Assembly (NCBI GenBank): GCA_949296855.1
Contig: CASFRN010000067.1
Coordinates: 1-40,938, forward strand
Length of the DNA: 40,938 nucleotides
Direction: 5' to 3'
Source of the DNA: an uncultured Bacteroides sp.
GTDB lineage: Bacteria; Bacteroidota; Bacteroidia; Bacteroidales; Bacteroidaceae
Each line of letters opens with the position of its first letter. Positions within the stretch are counted from its first letter, which is position 1. Shown here piece by piece: positions 8,238 to 14,895 of this stretch. The position numbers were made by a program, and so were the translations under genes. The notes under the pieces are model-generated. The model searched no databases and had not been told where the DNA came from. It was given only the letters and a program-made list of their open reading frames with translations.

Positions 8238-9296
8238 ATGAAACAAACCACCGACATACCCCGCCATACGTTAGTAGTGCTGATTCACATCATCTGCTGG
8301 GGGCTGTTCTTCGCCTTCCCGATTTTCTTCGCCCAGCGCAGCAACGGCACGATAGACTGGGATGCCTTCCTGCATCACAGCATCTTCCCCCTGTCTTCGT
8401 TCCTTATCTTTTATCTCAATTATTTCATCCTTGTCCCTCTCCTCCTCTTCAAAGAACATACACGACAATTTCTGTTAGCCAACCTGGCTATCGTCCTCAT
8501 CATGACGTTAGGATCCCGCTACCTGAACAATGCGCTGTTTCCTCCCCCTATCTTCTTCGACCGCCCGCTTCCGCCCCAATACATCTTTTACCTGCGCGAT
8601 GCGGCAGGTCTCGTTTTCGCAGCAGGACTGAGCGTAGCCATCCGCATGAGCATCCGGTGGAGCCAAGCGGAAGCCGAACGGCGAGAAGCGGTAAGAAGCC
8701 GCACCGAAGCCGAATTGAAAAACCTGCGCAACCAGTTGAACCCCCACTTCCTGCTGAATACACTGAACAACATCTACGCACTGATAGCCTTCGATACCGA
8801 GAAAGCGCAACAGGCGGTACAGGAACTGAGCAAACTGCTGCGCTACGTCCTCTACGACAACCAGCAGATGTTTGTCCCGCTGTCGAAGGAAATCGATTTT
8901 ATCCGGAATTACATCGAACTGATGCGCATCCGCGTATCTCCGCAAGTCGATATACAAACCTCTTTCCACATCAAGCCCGAAAGCCAGACACCTATCGCGC
9001 CGCTCATCTTCATCTCCTTGATAGAAAACGCGTTCAAGCACGGTATCTCACCTACCGAACCCAGTTTCATCAACATCGCCATCACCGAAAACGAGAAAGA
9101 AGTCTGCTGCACGATACACAACAGCAACTATCCGAAAACCCGTGCAGACAAAAGCGGGTCGGGCATCGGACTGGAGCAAGTAAGCAAACGCTTGGAACTG
9201 CTCTACGCTAAACGTTACCGCTGGAAACGATCATTATCGGCCGACGGAAAGGCATATACCTCTTCGTTGTGCATCCAATTACCTCATTCTGTCTAA
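8238..9296 (+). CDS. LytS/YehU-type sensor histidine kinase
   Basis: A 352-aa membrane kinase. Four hydrophobic segments occupy roughly residues 11-140. They are followed by a coiled linker and a His_kinase domain of the LytS type: H-box QLNPHFLLNTLNNIY with His170, N-box LIENAFKHG (about 262-269) and G-box GSGIGL (307-312). It should autophosphorylate and pass phosphate to the response regulator encoded 19 nt downstream. It has no extra sensor domain beyond the membrane region. I chose 8238 rather than the upstream ATG at 8151 because a TAnnTTTG promoter and a terminator lie between them. Confidence 0.93.
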   Translation: MKQTTDIPRHTLVVLIHIICWGLFFAFPIFFAQRSNGTIDWDAFLHHSIFPLSSFLIFYLNYFILVPLLLFKEHTRQFLLANLAIVLIMTLGSRYLNNALFPPPIFFDRPLPPQYIFYLRDAAGLVFAAGLSVAIRMSIRWSQAEAERREAVRSRTEAELKNLRNQLNPHFLLNTLNNIYALIAFDTEKAQQAVQELSKLLRYVLYDNQQMFVPLSKEIDFIRNYIELMRIRVSPQVDIQTSFHIKPESQTPIAPLIFISLIENAFKHGISPTEPSFINIAITENEKEVCCTIHNSNYPKTRADKSGSGIGLEQVSKRLELLYAKRYRWKRSLSADGKAYTSSLCIQLPHSV

Positions 9297-9315
9297 CCCT
9301 AAAAAAGAAACCTCT

Positions 9316-10038
9316 ATGAATCTGCGCTGCACCATCATCGACGATGAGCCTTTGGCTTTAGGACTATTGGAAAGTTATGTGAAGAAAACCCCCGTACTGA
9401 CCTTGTGCGGCACTTATTCGAGTGCCGTACAAGCGATGGAATCGTTGCCCGAAAACCCTGTCGACCTCCTGTTCCTCGACATCCAGATGCCCGAACTGAA
9501 CGGTCTGGAGTTCTCGCGGATGGTATCTGCCGATACCCGCATCGTCTTCACCACCGCTTTCGACCAATACGCACTCGACGGATACCGGGTCAACGCACTC
9601 GACTACCTGCTGAAACCCATCAGCTATGCCGACTTCATGGAAGCCGTCAACAAAGCCGTCCGATGGTTCGAATTACAACAAAAGGCCGAGTCCGTCCCCT
9701 CTTCCGAAAACACGGGGAAATACATCTATGTAAAAAGCGATTACAAACTGATACAAATAGAATTAAACAAGATATTATACATCGAAGGCTTGAAAGACTA
9801 CATCAAGATTCACTTGGAAGGAGCAGAAAAACCCGTCTTGTCACTCATCAGTATGCGGGCTATGGAAGAGAAGCTGCCGGCCAGCCAATTCATACGTGTA
9901 CACCGCTCGTTCATTGTGCAAAAACAAAAAATAAAAATCATCGACAAAGGACGCATCGTATTCGGAAAAGATTACGTACCTGTCTCCGACAGTTACAAAC
10001 AAGAGCTACAAAACTATGTTAACGAACATATTGTTTAA
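9316..10038 (+). CDS. LytTR-family response regulator
   Basis: A 240-aa regulator with a receiver domain (about 1-115) and a LytTR DNA-binding domain (about 135-240; YIYVKSDYKLIQIELNKILYI). Receiver residues visible are Asp9/Asp10, phospho-acceptor Asp55 in LFLDIQMPE, Thr79/80 and Lys100 before PISY. It forms a two-component pair with the kinase at 8238-9296. The target genes are not evident; the adjoining efflux operon is a reasonable candidate, but no LytTR site was identified there. Confidence 0.94.
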   Translation: MNLRCTIIDDEPLALGLLESYVKKTPVLTLCGTYSSAVQAMESLPENPVDLLFLDIQMPELNGLEFSRMVSADTRIVFTTAFDQYALDGYRVNALDYLLKPISYADFMEAVNKAVRWFELQQKAESVPSSENTGKYIYVKSDYKLIQIELNKILYIEGLKDYIKIHLEGAEKPVLSLISMRAMEEKLPASQFIRVHRSFIVQKQKIKIIDKGRIVFGKDYVPVSDSYKQELQNYVNEHIV

Positions 10039-10097
10039 GCAAGTTACGATTTTTAATTTTCTTTAACATGTAAATAGTGTGTTTTTCCTGTAATACG

Positions 10098-10129
10098 TTT
10101 GTCACTTCTAAATATATGGCTTATATTTG
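10098..10129 (+). promoter_or_regulatory. promoter of a short noncoding unit
   Basis: TTTG at 10098-10101, a 20-bp spacer and TATATTTG at 10122-10129 form a full Bacteroides consensus promoter. No open reading frame begins downstream before the terminator at 10209-10250. Confidence 0.75.
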
Positions 10130-10135
10130 CCGTGT

Positions 10136-10250
10136 ACATAATAACAACAGAAGTTGTGAAACTTCTTATTGAATAGTTTAGTTAAGTCTAGTTTAGTTTT
10201 TGTGTTGTGATACTCCAACCATTAGAGAATGGGTGGAGTATCTTTTTTTT
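10136..10250 (+). ncRNA. candidate small RNA with intrinsic terminator
   Basis: A predicted transcript of about 115 nt from the promoter at 10098-10129. It has a 5' hairpin (agaagtt 10149-10155 with aacttct 10160-10166), an AU-rich unpaired middle with TAGTTTAGT at 10174-10182 and 10189-10197, and a terminator. The terminator pairs gatactcca (10209-10217) with tggagtatc (10234-10242), extended by CC/GG past a bulge and followed by eight T. There is no plausible ORF. I do not recognise the family. It could instead be the 5' leader of the LuxR-type gene at 10398, but that gene has its own -7 element at 10367. Confidence 0.65.
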
Positions 10251-10366
10251 ATTCAACAAGCTCGATAATGTAGCAATACAGGAACAATAGAAGTTTTTCA
10301 TACTGATTTATAACCATACATTATCAAAAACACAATCATTTAATTGCTGTTCGAAAGGGCATTGCT

Positions 10367-10374
10367 TATTTTTG
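10367..10374 (+). promoter_or_regulatory. -7 element of the LuxR-type regulator
   Basis: TATTTTTG matches TAnnTTTG. ATTG at 10343-10346 lies 20 bp upstream as a partial -33. The ATG at 10398 is 23 nt downstream. Confidence 0.6.
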
Positions 10375-10397
10375 CAACCATATAAACAGAATCATAT

Positions 10398-11147
10398 ATG
10401 GTAGAAATAGATGATAGATTGAGTAAAAAATTCCATCAACAAATGGATGGAGTATATGCACAAGACGAAGAAGAACGTCTGTGTCTTGTCGCACAGTCAT
10501 ATTCTATTTGTGAGAATTCCATTGCCGTATTAAGCAATCTACGTACCGATAAAAGCCATATTTTCTTCGGAAAGTCTTGTGAGATATTGGGATTGGGCAA
10601 ATCAAATACGACTCAGACGGTTGATTCTGTATGGGAAGAAGATATTTTCAATCGGATTCATCCAGATGATTGGAAAAAGCGTTGCCTGCAAGAACTGACT
10701 TTTTTCCGTATGGTGTCTTCATCTCATGTGAAAGAAATGTTTTCATGGTACCTTGAGAACACAATGAGAATGTGTGGGAAAAACGGGGAATATAACTATT
10801 GGAGGCATCGTATCTTTTATTTCTCAGGGAGCGGCCAGCAAGGGATTAGTTATGCTCTTTGCCTCTACAACTTGACACCCGAAGACAGTGGAGGGGCTTA
10901 TCTGATAAATACAATGACGGGAGAAAAAAAACTTCTTGTGATTGATGAGAACCATATTCTTTCTGAACGTGAGAAGTTCATTTTGCAGATGATACAAAAC
11001 GGGAAATCCAGTAAAATGATTGCAGACAGACTGGAAATAAGCAAACATACCGTAGACCGCCACAGGCAGAATATCATTGCCAAACTACGGGTGAATAACA
11101 CCACCGAAGCATGTCATCAAGCAAAAAGATTGGGATTGATTGATTAA
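10398..11147 (+). CDS. PAS-like/LuxR-type transcriptional regulator
   Basis: A 249-aa protein ending in a LuxR/GerE helix-turn-helix (about 187-245; LSEREKFILQMI ... SSKMIADRLEISKHTVDRHR). The first ~165 residues resemble the PAS-like sensory region of Bacteroides regulators of this class: FFGKSCEILGL, a DDWKKR segment after IHP, and a WRHRIFYF strand. I infer a cytoplasmic one-component regulator. The DUF1349 lipoprotein gene starts 25 nt downstream, so the two probably form an operon. The ligand is unknown. Confidence 0.8.
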   Translation: MVEIDDRLSKKFHQQMDGVYAQDEEERLCLVAQSYSICENSIAVLSNLRTDKSHIFFGKSCEILGLGKSNTTQTVDSVWEEDIFNRIHPDDWKKRCLQELTFFRMVSSSHVKEMFSWYLENTMRMCGKNGEYNYWRHRIFYFSGSGQQGISYALCLYNLTPEDSGGAYLINTMTGEKKLLVIDENHILSEREKFILQMIQNGKSSKMIADRLEISKHTVDRHRQNIIAKLRVNNTTEACHQAKRLGLID

Positions 11148-11172
11148 TCGAATAACCATAACATTTATAATT

Positions 11173-11925
11173 ATGCAAAAAGAAGTATTAGTTTTATCCG
11201 CGTTGATGCTGGCGGGGACATTCGTATCATGCGGTGGCAATCAACAACAAGACAAAAAGGAAATGAAACAAGAAATGACAACGGAATCAAATGACACGAT
11301 TATGAAAAAGTTTACAAAAGAAAACCTTTATTGGGTGCGTGAGCCTAAACGCTATTCAATCACCGATTCGGTTATTACTATTGAAACAGAACCGAATACA
11401 GACCTTTGGCAACGTACATATTACGGATTCAGCAATGACAATGCACCTGTACTGCAAATGAAAACTGCACGAAAATATTTTTCGTTCACGGTCAAGACCT
11501 CATTTAACAGTTCCGCACTATTCGACCAATGTGGTATTGCCATATATTTGGACAGCGACAATTGGATGAAAGCATCCATTGAGTATGAAAATGAAGAATA
11601 CCAGCGGTTGGGCAGCGTGGTCACGAACAATGGCTATTCAGACTGGGCTACCCACGACATCCCCTCATCCATACGTGAAATGTGGTATCGGTTAAGTCGC
11701 CGCGAAAGTGATTATTATATAGAAACAAGTCTCGATGGCATCAACTTCAAGCAGATGCGTTCTTTCCATTTATTTCATGGTGATGGTGAAATATCGTTCG
11801 GCATCTATGCTGCCAGCCCCGTAAATCATTCATTTACAGCTAAATTTACAGAAATGAAAATGGAAGACTGCAAATGGGAAGCATGGTCTTCTGAGAAAAC
11901 AGGATTCAGTCAAACAAAGAAGTAA
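11173..11925 (+). CDS. DUF1349 lipoprotein (concanavalin-like fold)
   Basis: A 250-aa lipoprotein. MQKEVLVLSALMLAGTFVSC has a lipobox ending at Cys20, followed by a Gln/Lys-rich linker. Residues from about 50 form a DUF1349 domain, the family sometimes annotated as regulation of enolase protein 1, with a beta-sandwich fold. FDQCGIAIYLDSDNWMKASIEY and DISFGIYAASP-like strands fit it. Proteins of this family often bind carbohydrate, but no function is shown here. I chose the ATG at 11173 over the one at 11140 because it gives a clean signal peptide and removes overlap with the upstream regulator. Confidence 0.8.
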   Translation: MQKEVLVLSALMLAGTFVSCGGNQQQDKKEMKQEMTTESNDTIMKKFTKENLYWVREPKRYSITDSVITIETEPNTDLWQRTYYGFSNDNAPVLQMKTARKYFSFTVKTSFNSSALFDQCGIAIYLDSDNWMKASIEYENEEYQRLGSVVTNNGYSDWATHDIPSSIREMWYRLSRRESDYYIETSLDGINFKQMRSFHLFHGDGEISFGIYAASPVNHSFTAKFTEMKMEDCKWEAWSSEKTGFSQTKK

Positions 11926-11938
11926 TATAAACACCACA

Positions 11939-12049
11939 ATGAAAAAATACATTTTTACAGCCATATCTGCTATTATGATAGCGACCTGCGCCAACAAAAG
12001 AGCAGATGAGATTACAAAAGTTGCAGAAAGCTCCAAATTAAAAGAATAG
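11939..12049 (+). CDS. 36-aa putative lipoprotein
   Basis: An ATG 13 nt after the DUF1349 stop opens a 36-codon frame: MKKYIFTAISAIMIATCANK followed by a short Lys/Glu-rich tail. The N-terminus looks like a lipoprotein signal with Cys17. A mature part of about 20 residues is very short, so it may be a small secreted peptide or the remnant of a longer lipoprotein gene. I do not recognise it. Its spacing and strand place it in the operon with the two genes upstream. Confidence 0.45.
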   Translation: MKKYIFTAISAIMIATCANKRADEITKVAESSKLKE

Positions 12050-12068
12050 GTATTAGTTTCCATATTCA

Positions 12069-12122
12069 GTACAGATGCCGTAACCGCTTAACCGGTTGAG
12101 AAAAGTGTAAAGGCATCTGTAC
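12069..12122. terminator. hairpin between convergent genes
   Basis: gtacagatgcc (12069-12079) and ggcatctgtac (12112-12122) form a perfect 11-bp stem with a 32-nt loop; the loop contains aaccggtt. It lies between the 36-aa gene and the convergent glf. T-tracts are poor, so termination is likely but not certain. Confidence 0.5.
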
Positions 12123-12158
12123 CAATATGATTCTTCAAAAACATCTTTAACCTTCATG

Positions 12159-13292
12159 TCACTTGAAACAATTCAAGGCCTTTTCCACAATGTGATGCAT
12201 GTCGTAGTATTTGTATTCAGCCAGTCTTCCTCCAAAGATGACATTTGTTTCCTTATCGGCTAACGCTTTATACTTTAAATAAAGCGTATTATTCTTTTCA
12301 TCGTTTACCGGATAATAAGGCTCGCTTCCCTCCGACCATTCCGAACTATATTCTTTCGAAATGACCGTCTTCGGGCATTGCTCCACCTCGGCTCCGAACA
12401 TTTCGAAATGCTTGTGCTCGATGATTCGCGTATAAGGCACTTCACGCTCGGTATAGTTCACCACGGCATTCCCTTGGTAATTGGGCATATCCAACGTTTC
12501 GGTTTCAAAGCGCACGGTGCGGTATTCCAATTTGCCGTATTGATAACCATAAAACTCATCAATTGCCCCGGTAAAGACAATTTTATCCGCCAAGGCTTCC
12601 AATTCTTCCCGATGTGCAAAGAAGTCGCATGCCAATCGGGTATCCACCCCTTCCAGCAAACGCTCTATCAGCACATTATATCCGCCGATAGGGATGCCTT
12701 GGTATTTATCGTTGAAATAATTATTATCGAACACCATCCGTACCGGAAGACGCTTAATGATAAACGCCGGAAGCTCTGTACATTTCCTGCCCCATTGCTT
12801 CTCGGTATATCCTTTTATCAAAGCCTCATAAATGTCTTTCCCAATCAGCAACTGAGCCTGTTCTTCCAAATTACGCGGTTCGGAAGCCCCTTGCTCCTTC
12901 ATGCGTGATACCGCCTCGGCTCTTTGCTCATCGAGCTTGGCTTTTGCCTCGGCTGGAGTTGTCACGCCCCACATCTGATAGAACGTATTCATATTGAAAG
13001 GCAAATTGTACAGCCTTCCTTTATAATTCGCTACGGGCGAATTGGTATAACGGTTGAACTCGACTATCGAGTTCACAAAATCCCATACTTCTTTATTAGA
13101 CGTATGGAAAATATGTGCGCCGTATTTATGCACATGAATGCCTTCCCGGTCTTCACAATAAAGATTCCCGCCCAACTGAGGGCGTCTGTCTATGACAAGG
13201 CATTTCTTGCCCTGCCGTTCCGCCTTATAAGCAAACACAGAGCCGAACAGCCCTGCGCCTACAATCAGATAATCATACGATTTCGGATGCAT
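12159..13292 (-). CDS. glf: UDP-galactopyranose mutase
   Basis: A 377-aa flavoenzyme that interconverts UDP-galactopyranose and UDP-galactofuranose for cell-surface glycans. The N-terminal Rossmann motif VGAGLFG (11-17) is followed by VIDRRPQLGGNLYCEDREGIHVHKYG, characteristic of Glf; KYGAHIFHTSN and GYTEKQWG segments complete the identification. Length fits the family (about 370-390 aa). A TTG-initiated extension to 13319 is possible, but the -7 element at 13325-13332 would leave no leader, so I use the ATG at 13292. It stands alone, with no glycosyltransferases beside it. Confidence 0.95.
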   Translation of the reverse strand: MHPKSYDYLIVGAGLFGSVFAYKAERQGKKCLVIDRRPQLGGNLYCEDREGIHVHKYGAHIFHTSNKEVWDFVNSIVEFNRYTNSPVANYKGRLYNLPFNMNTFYQMWGVTTPAEAKAKLDEQRAEAVSRMKEQGASEPRNLEEQAQLLIGKDIYEALIKGYTEKQWGRKCTELPAFIIKRLPVRMVFDNNYFNDKYQGIPIGGYNVLIERLLEGVDTRLACDFFAHREELEALADKIVFTGAIDEFYGYQYGKLEYRTVRFETETLDMPNYQGNAVVNYTEREVPYTRIIEHKHFEMFGAEVEQCPKTVISKEYSSEWSEGSEPYYPVNDEKNNTLYLKYKALADKETNVIFGGRLAEYKYYDMHHIVEKALNCFK

Positions 13293-13324
13293 ATTTGTCT
13301 TTTTATAAATTAAATCCAATCATT

Positions 13325-13332
13325 CAAAGATA
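13325..13332 (-). promoter_or_regulatory. -7 element of glf
   Basis: The minus-strand reading is TATCTTTG. It lies 32 nt before the glf ATG at 13292 and 11 nt after the end of tilS, giving glf its own promoter. Confidence 0.6.
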
Positions 13333-13343
13333 CGGAATATTTT

Positions 13344-14636
13344 TCAATCCTGCAAATCCTCTTTTTCCACCCAAAGCAACATCACCTTGCGGGTATCCCC
13401 CGTTACACAGAACCGATTGTCTATGCGTTCGTTTACCAGCCAAATAATATCTTCTCCCGAACAAACTACATACTGGTTTTCCTTATCGAAACGGGAGAAT
13501 TTCCGGTCGCGCAGATAATCACGCACCTTCTTAAATCCGCGCATCCCGAACGGGATAAACTTATCTCCCGCTTGCCATTTGCGTAGCGTCAAAGGTCCGG
13601 TCACTTTCGAAGCGTCCAGACAAGCGATATGCACATCATACGGTACTTGAAAACCGTCCTTTATTTCTTTTATCTCCCGATGCAACACCCAAGCCGGAAT
13701 TTCTTCTTCACGCTTCTTGACAATCAAACAATTGCGGTCGCGAAGAACCACGTAATCAGGAGAATAGAACATCCTGCCCGATTCCGCGCCGAGGCTACGG
13801 AAAATATCGCGCAATTGTGAGGCATTGAACCCCAACGGGTGAAGCAATTCGAACAACACCGCTTGCGGAGCCGTTTCCTCACGCAGGCGGGTGATAAGAA
13901 TACGCCCTTCCTTATCTTTTACCCGGGAACAGGCTTCCTGCATTGCCTTACGGTACACCGCATCCACTTCGGAAAGCCTTCGCGCCGTTTCGGCTATTGT
14001 TCCGCAAACCGAAGGATTGATTTCCTTCATCATCGGTATCAGATTCAGACGCAGCTTGTTACGGGTAAATTCATCCTTCAGGTTCGTGCTGTCCGTCACA
14101 TAATCTTGCCTCAACGACGCCAGATAAGCCAAAATATCGGTTCTGCTTTCATCTAACAACGGGCGGACTATCCTTCCGTTTTTCGGAGCAATCCCCTTTA
14201 GCCCCTGAATGCCTGTACCGCGAATCAAGTTCAACAAAAAAGTCTCTACGCTATCATCCCGGTGATGGGCTACCCCGATAACTTGTGCCCGCTCTTGTCT
14301 ACGGATTTCTTCAAACCATGCATAACGCAAATCCCGGGCAGCCATTTCTATCGATACGCGATGCGTTTCCGCATAACTTTCCGTATCAAAACCCTTCACC
14401 CGTAAAGGCACATGCAGTTTCGAGCACAACGCCCTCACGAAAGCCTCATCCCTGTCAGACTCGTTTCCGCGCAAATGGAAATTGCAATGGACCGCCACAC
14501 ACGCATATCCCCCGGCAAGCAATACACGCAACAAAGCCACCGAATCGGCTCCGCCGCTCAGTGCCACCACGATTTTATCATTTTTGGCAAACAAGTCCTT
14601 TTCGTGGATATACCGGATTACGTTTTGTTGAAACAT
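13344..14636 (-). CDS. tilS: tRNA(Ile)-lysidine synthase
   Basis: A 430-aa enzyme that converts C34 of the CAU-anticodon tRNA-Ile to lysidine using ATP and lysine. The PP-loop motif SGGADS lies at residues 27-32. ESDRDEAFVR, HHRDDSVETFLLNLIRGTG and the C-terminal domain (LRKWQAGDKFIPFGMRGFKKVRDYL) are typical. The only ATG before the PP-loop in this region is at 14636. A full promoter (-33 at 14668-14671, -7 at 14641-14648) lies directly before it, which implies an almost leaderless mRNA. An extension to 14696 would cross that promoter. Confidence 0.95.
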   Translation of the reverse strand: MFQQNVIRYIHEKDLFAKNDKIVVALSGGADSVALLRVLLAGGYACVAVHCNFHLRGNESDRDEAFVRALCSKLHVPLRVKGFDTESYAETHRVSIEMAARDLRYAWFEEIRRQERAQVIGVAHHRDDSVETFLLNLIRGTGIQGLKGIAPKNGRIVRPLLDESRTDILAYLASLRQDYVTDSTNLKDEFTRNKLRLNLIPMMKEINPSVCGTIAETARRLSEVDAVYRKAMQEACSRVKDKEGRILITRLREETAPQAVLFELLHPLGFNASQLRDIFRSLGAESGRMFYSPDYVVLRDRNCLIVKKREEEIPAWVLHREIKEIKDGFQVPYDVHIACLDASKVTGPLTLRKWQAGDKFIPFGMRGFKKVRDYLRDRKFSRFDKENQYVVCSGEDIIWLVNERIDNRFCVTGDTRKVMLLWVEKEDLQD

Positions 14637-14640
14637 ATCA

Positions 14641-14671
14641 CAAAGATACACATTATAACCGAAGAAACAAA
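14641..14671 (-). promoter_or_regulatory. tilS promoter abutting the start codon
   Basis: On the minus strand TTTG (14671-14668), 19 bp, then TATCTTTG (14648-14641). The -7 element ends 4 nt before the ATG at 14636, so transcription would begin at or within a few bases of the start codon. Confidence 0.7.
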
Positions 14672-14720
14672 CGGCTATCCGGATAATAAGCGACATGCAT
14701 CTAAGTGAGTTTCCCCTCTC

Positions 14721-14820
14721 ACCCGTATGAAAAGCCTATCCTACCCGTATGAAAAGCCCAACACATCTATATGCAGAAAAGAATGTAACCAATTGCGGAG
14801 AAAAATGCAACCAGCTTGCG
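14721..14820. repeat. 22-bp period repeats between tilS and feoAB (array B)
   Basis: acccgtatgaaaagcc occurs at 14721-14736 and exactly at 14743-14758, period 22. A second pair, aatgtaaccaattgcg at 14782-14797 and aatgcaaccagcttgcg at 14804-14820, again starts 22 bp apart. A degenerate atgcagaaaag near 14771 continues the first series. The repeats fill most of the divergent spacer between tilS and feoAB, upstream of the feoAB -33. Confidence 0.75.
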
Positions 14821-14845
14821 TTTTATTTAAAAACAATCTAAATAA

Positions 14846-14877
14846 CTTGCATAGCAGAAATCTATCTTATATCTTTG
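14846..14877 (+). promoter_or_regulatory. promoter of feoAB
   Basis: CTTG at 14846-14849 (a one-base variant of -33), a 20-bp spacer and TATCTTTG at 14870-14877. The ATG at 14896 is 18 nt downstream. An in-frame ATG does not exist upstream, and a start at 14875 would overlap the -7 element. Confidence 0.7.
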
Positions 14878-14895
14878 CGCAAAAATAATACAACC

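Noticed and set aside
8213-9211. A 332-codon plus-strand frame inside the kinase gene
   Set aside because: It overlaps the kinase in another frame; the kinase H-, N- and G-boxes are clear, and this frame is rich in His, Arg and Pro, as shadows are.
11140-11172. Longer start for the DUF1349 lipoprotein
   Set aside because: It would overlap the end of the LuxR-type gene and place 11 residues before a standard lipoprotein signal.
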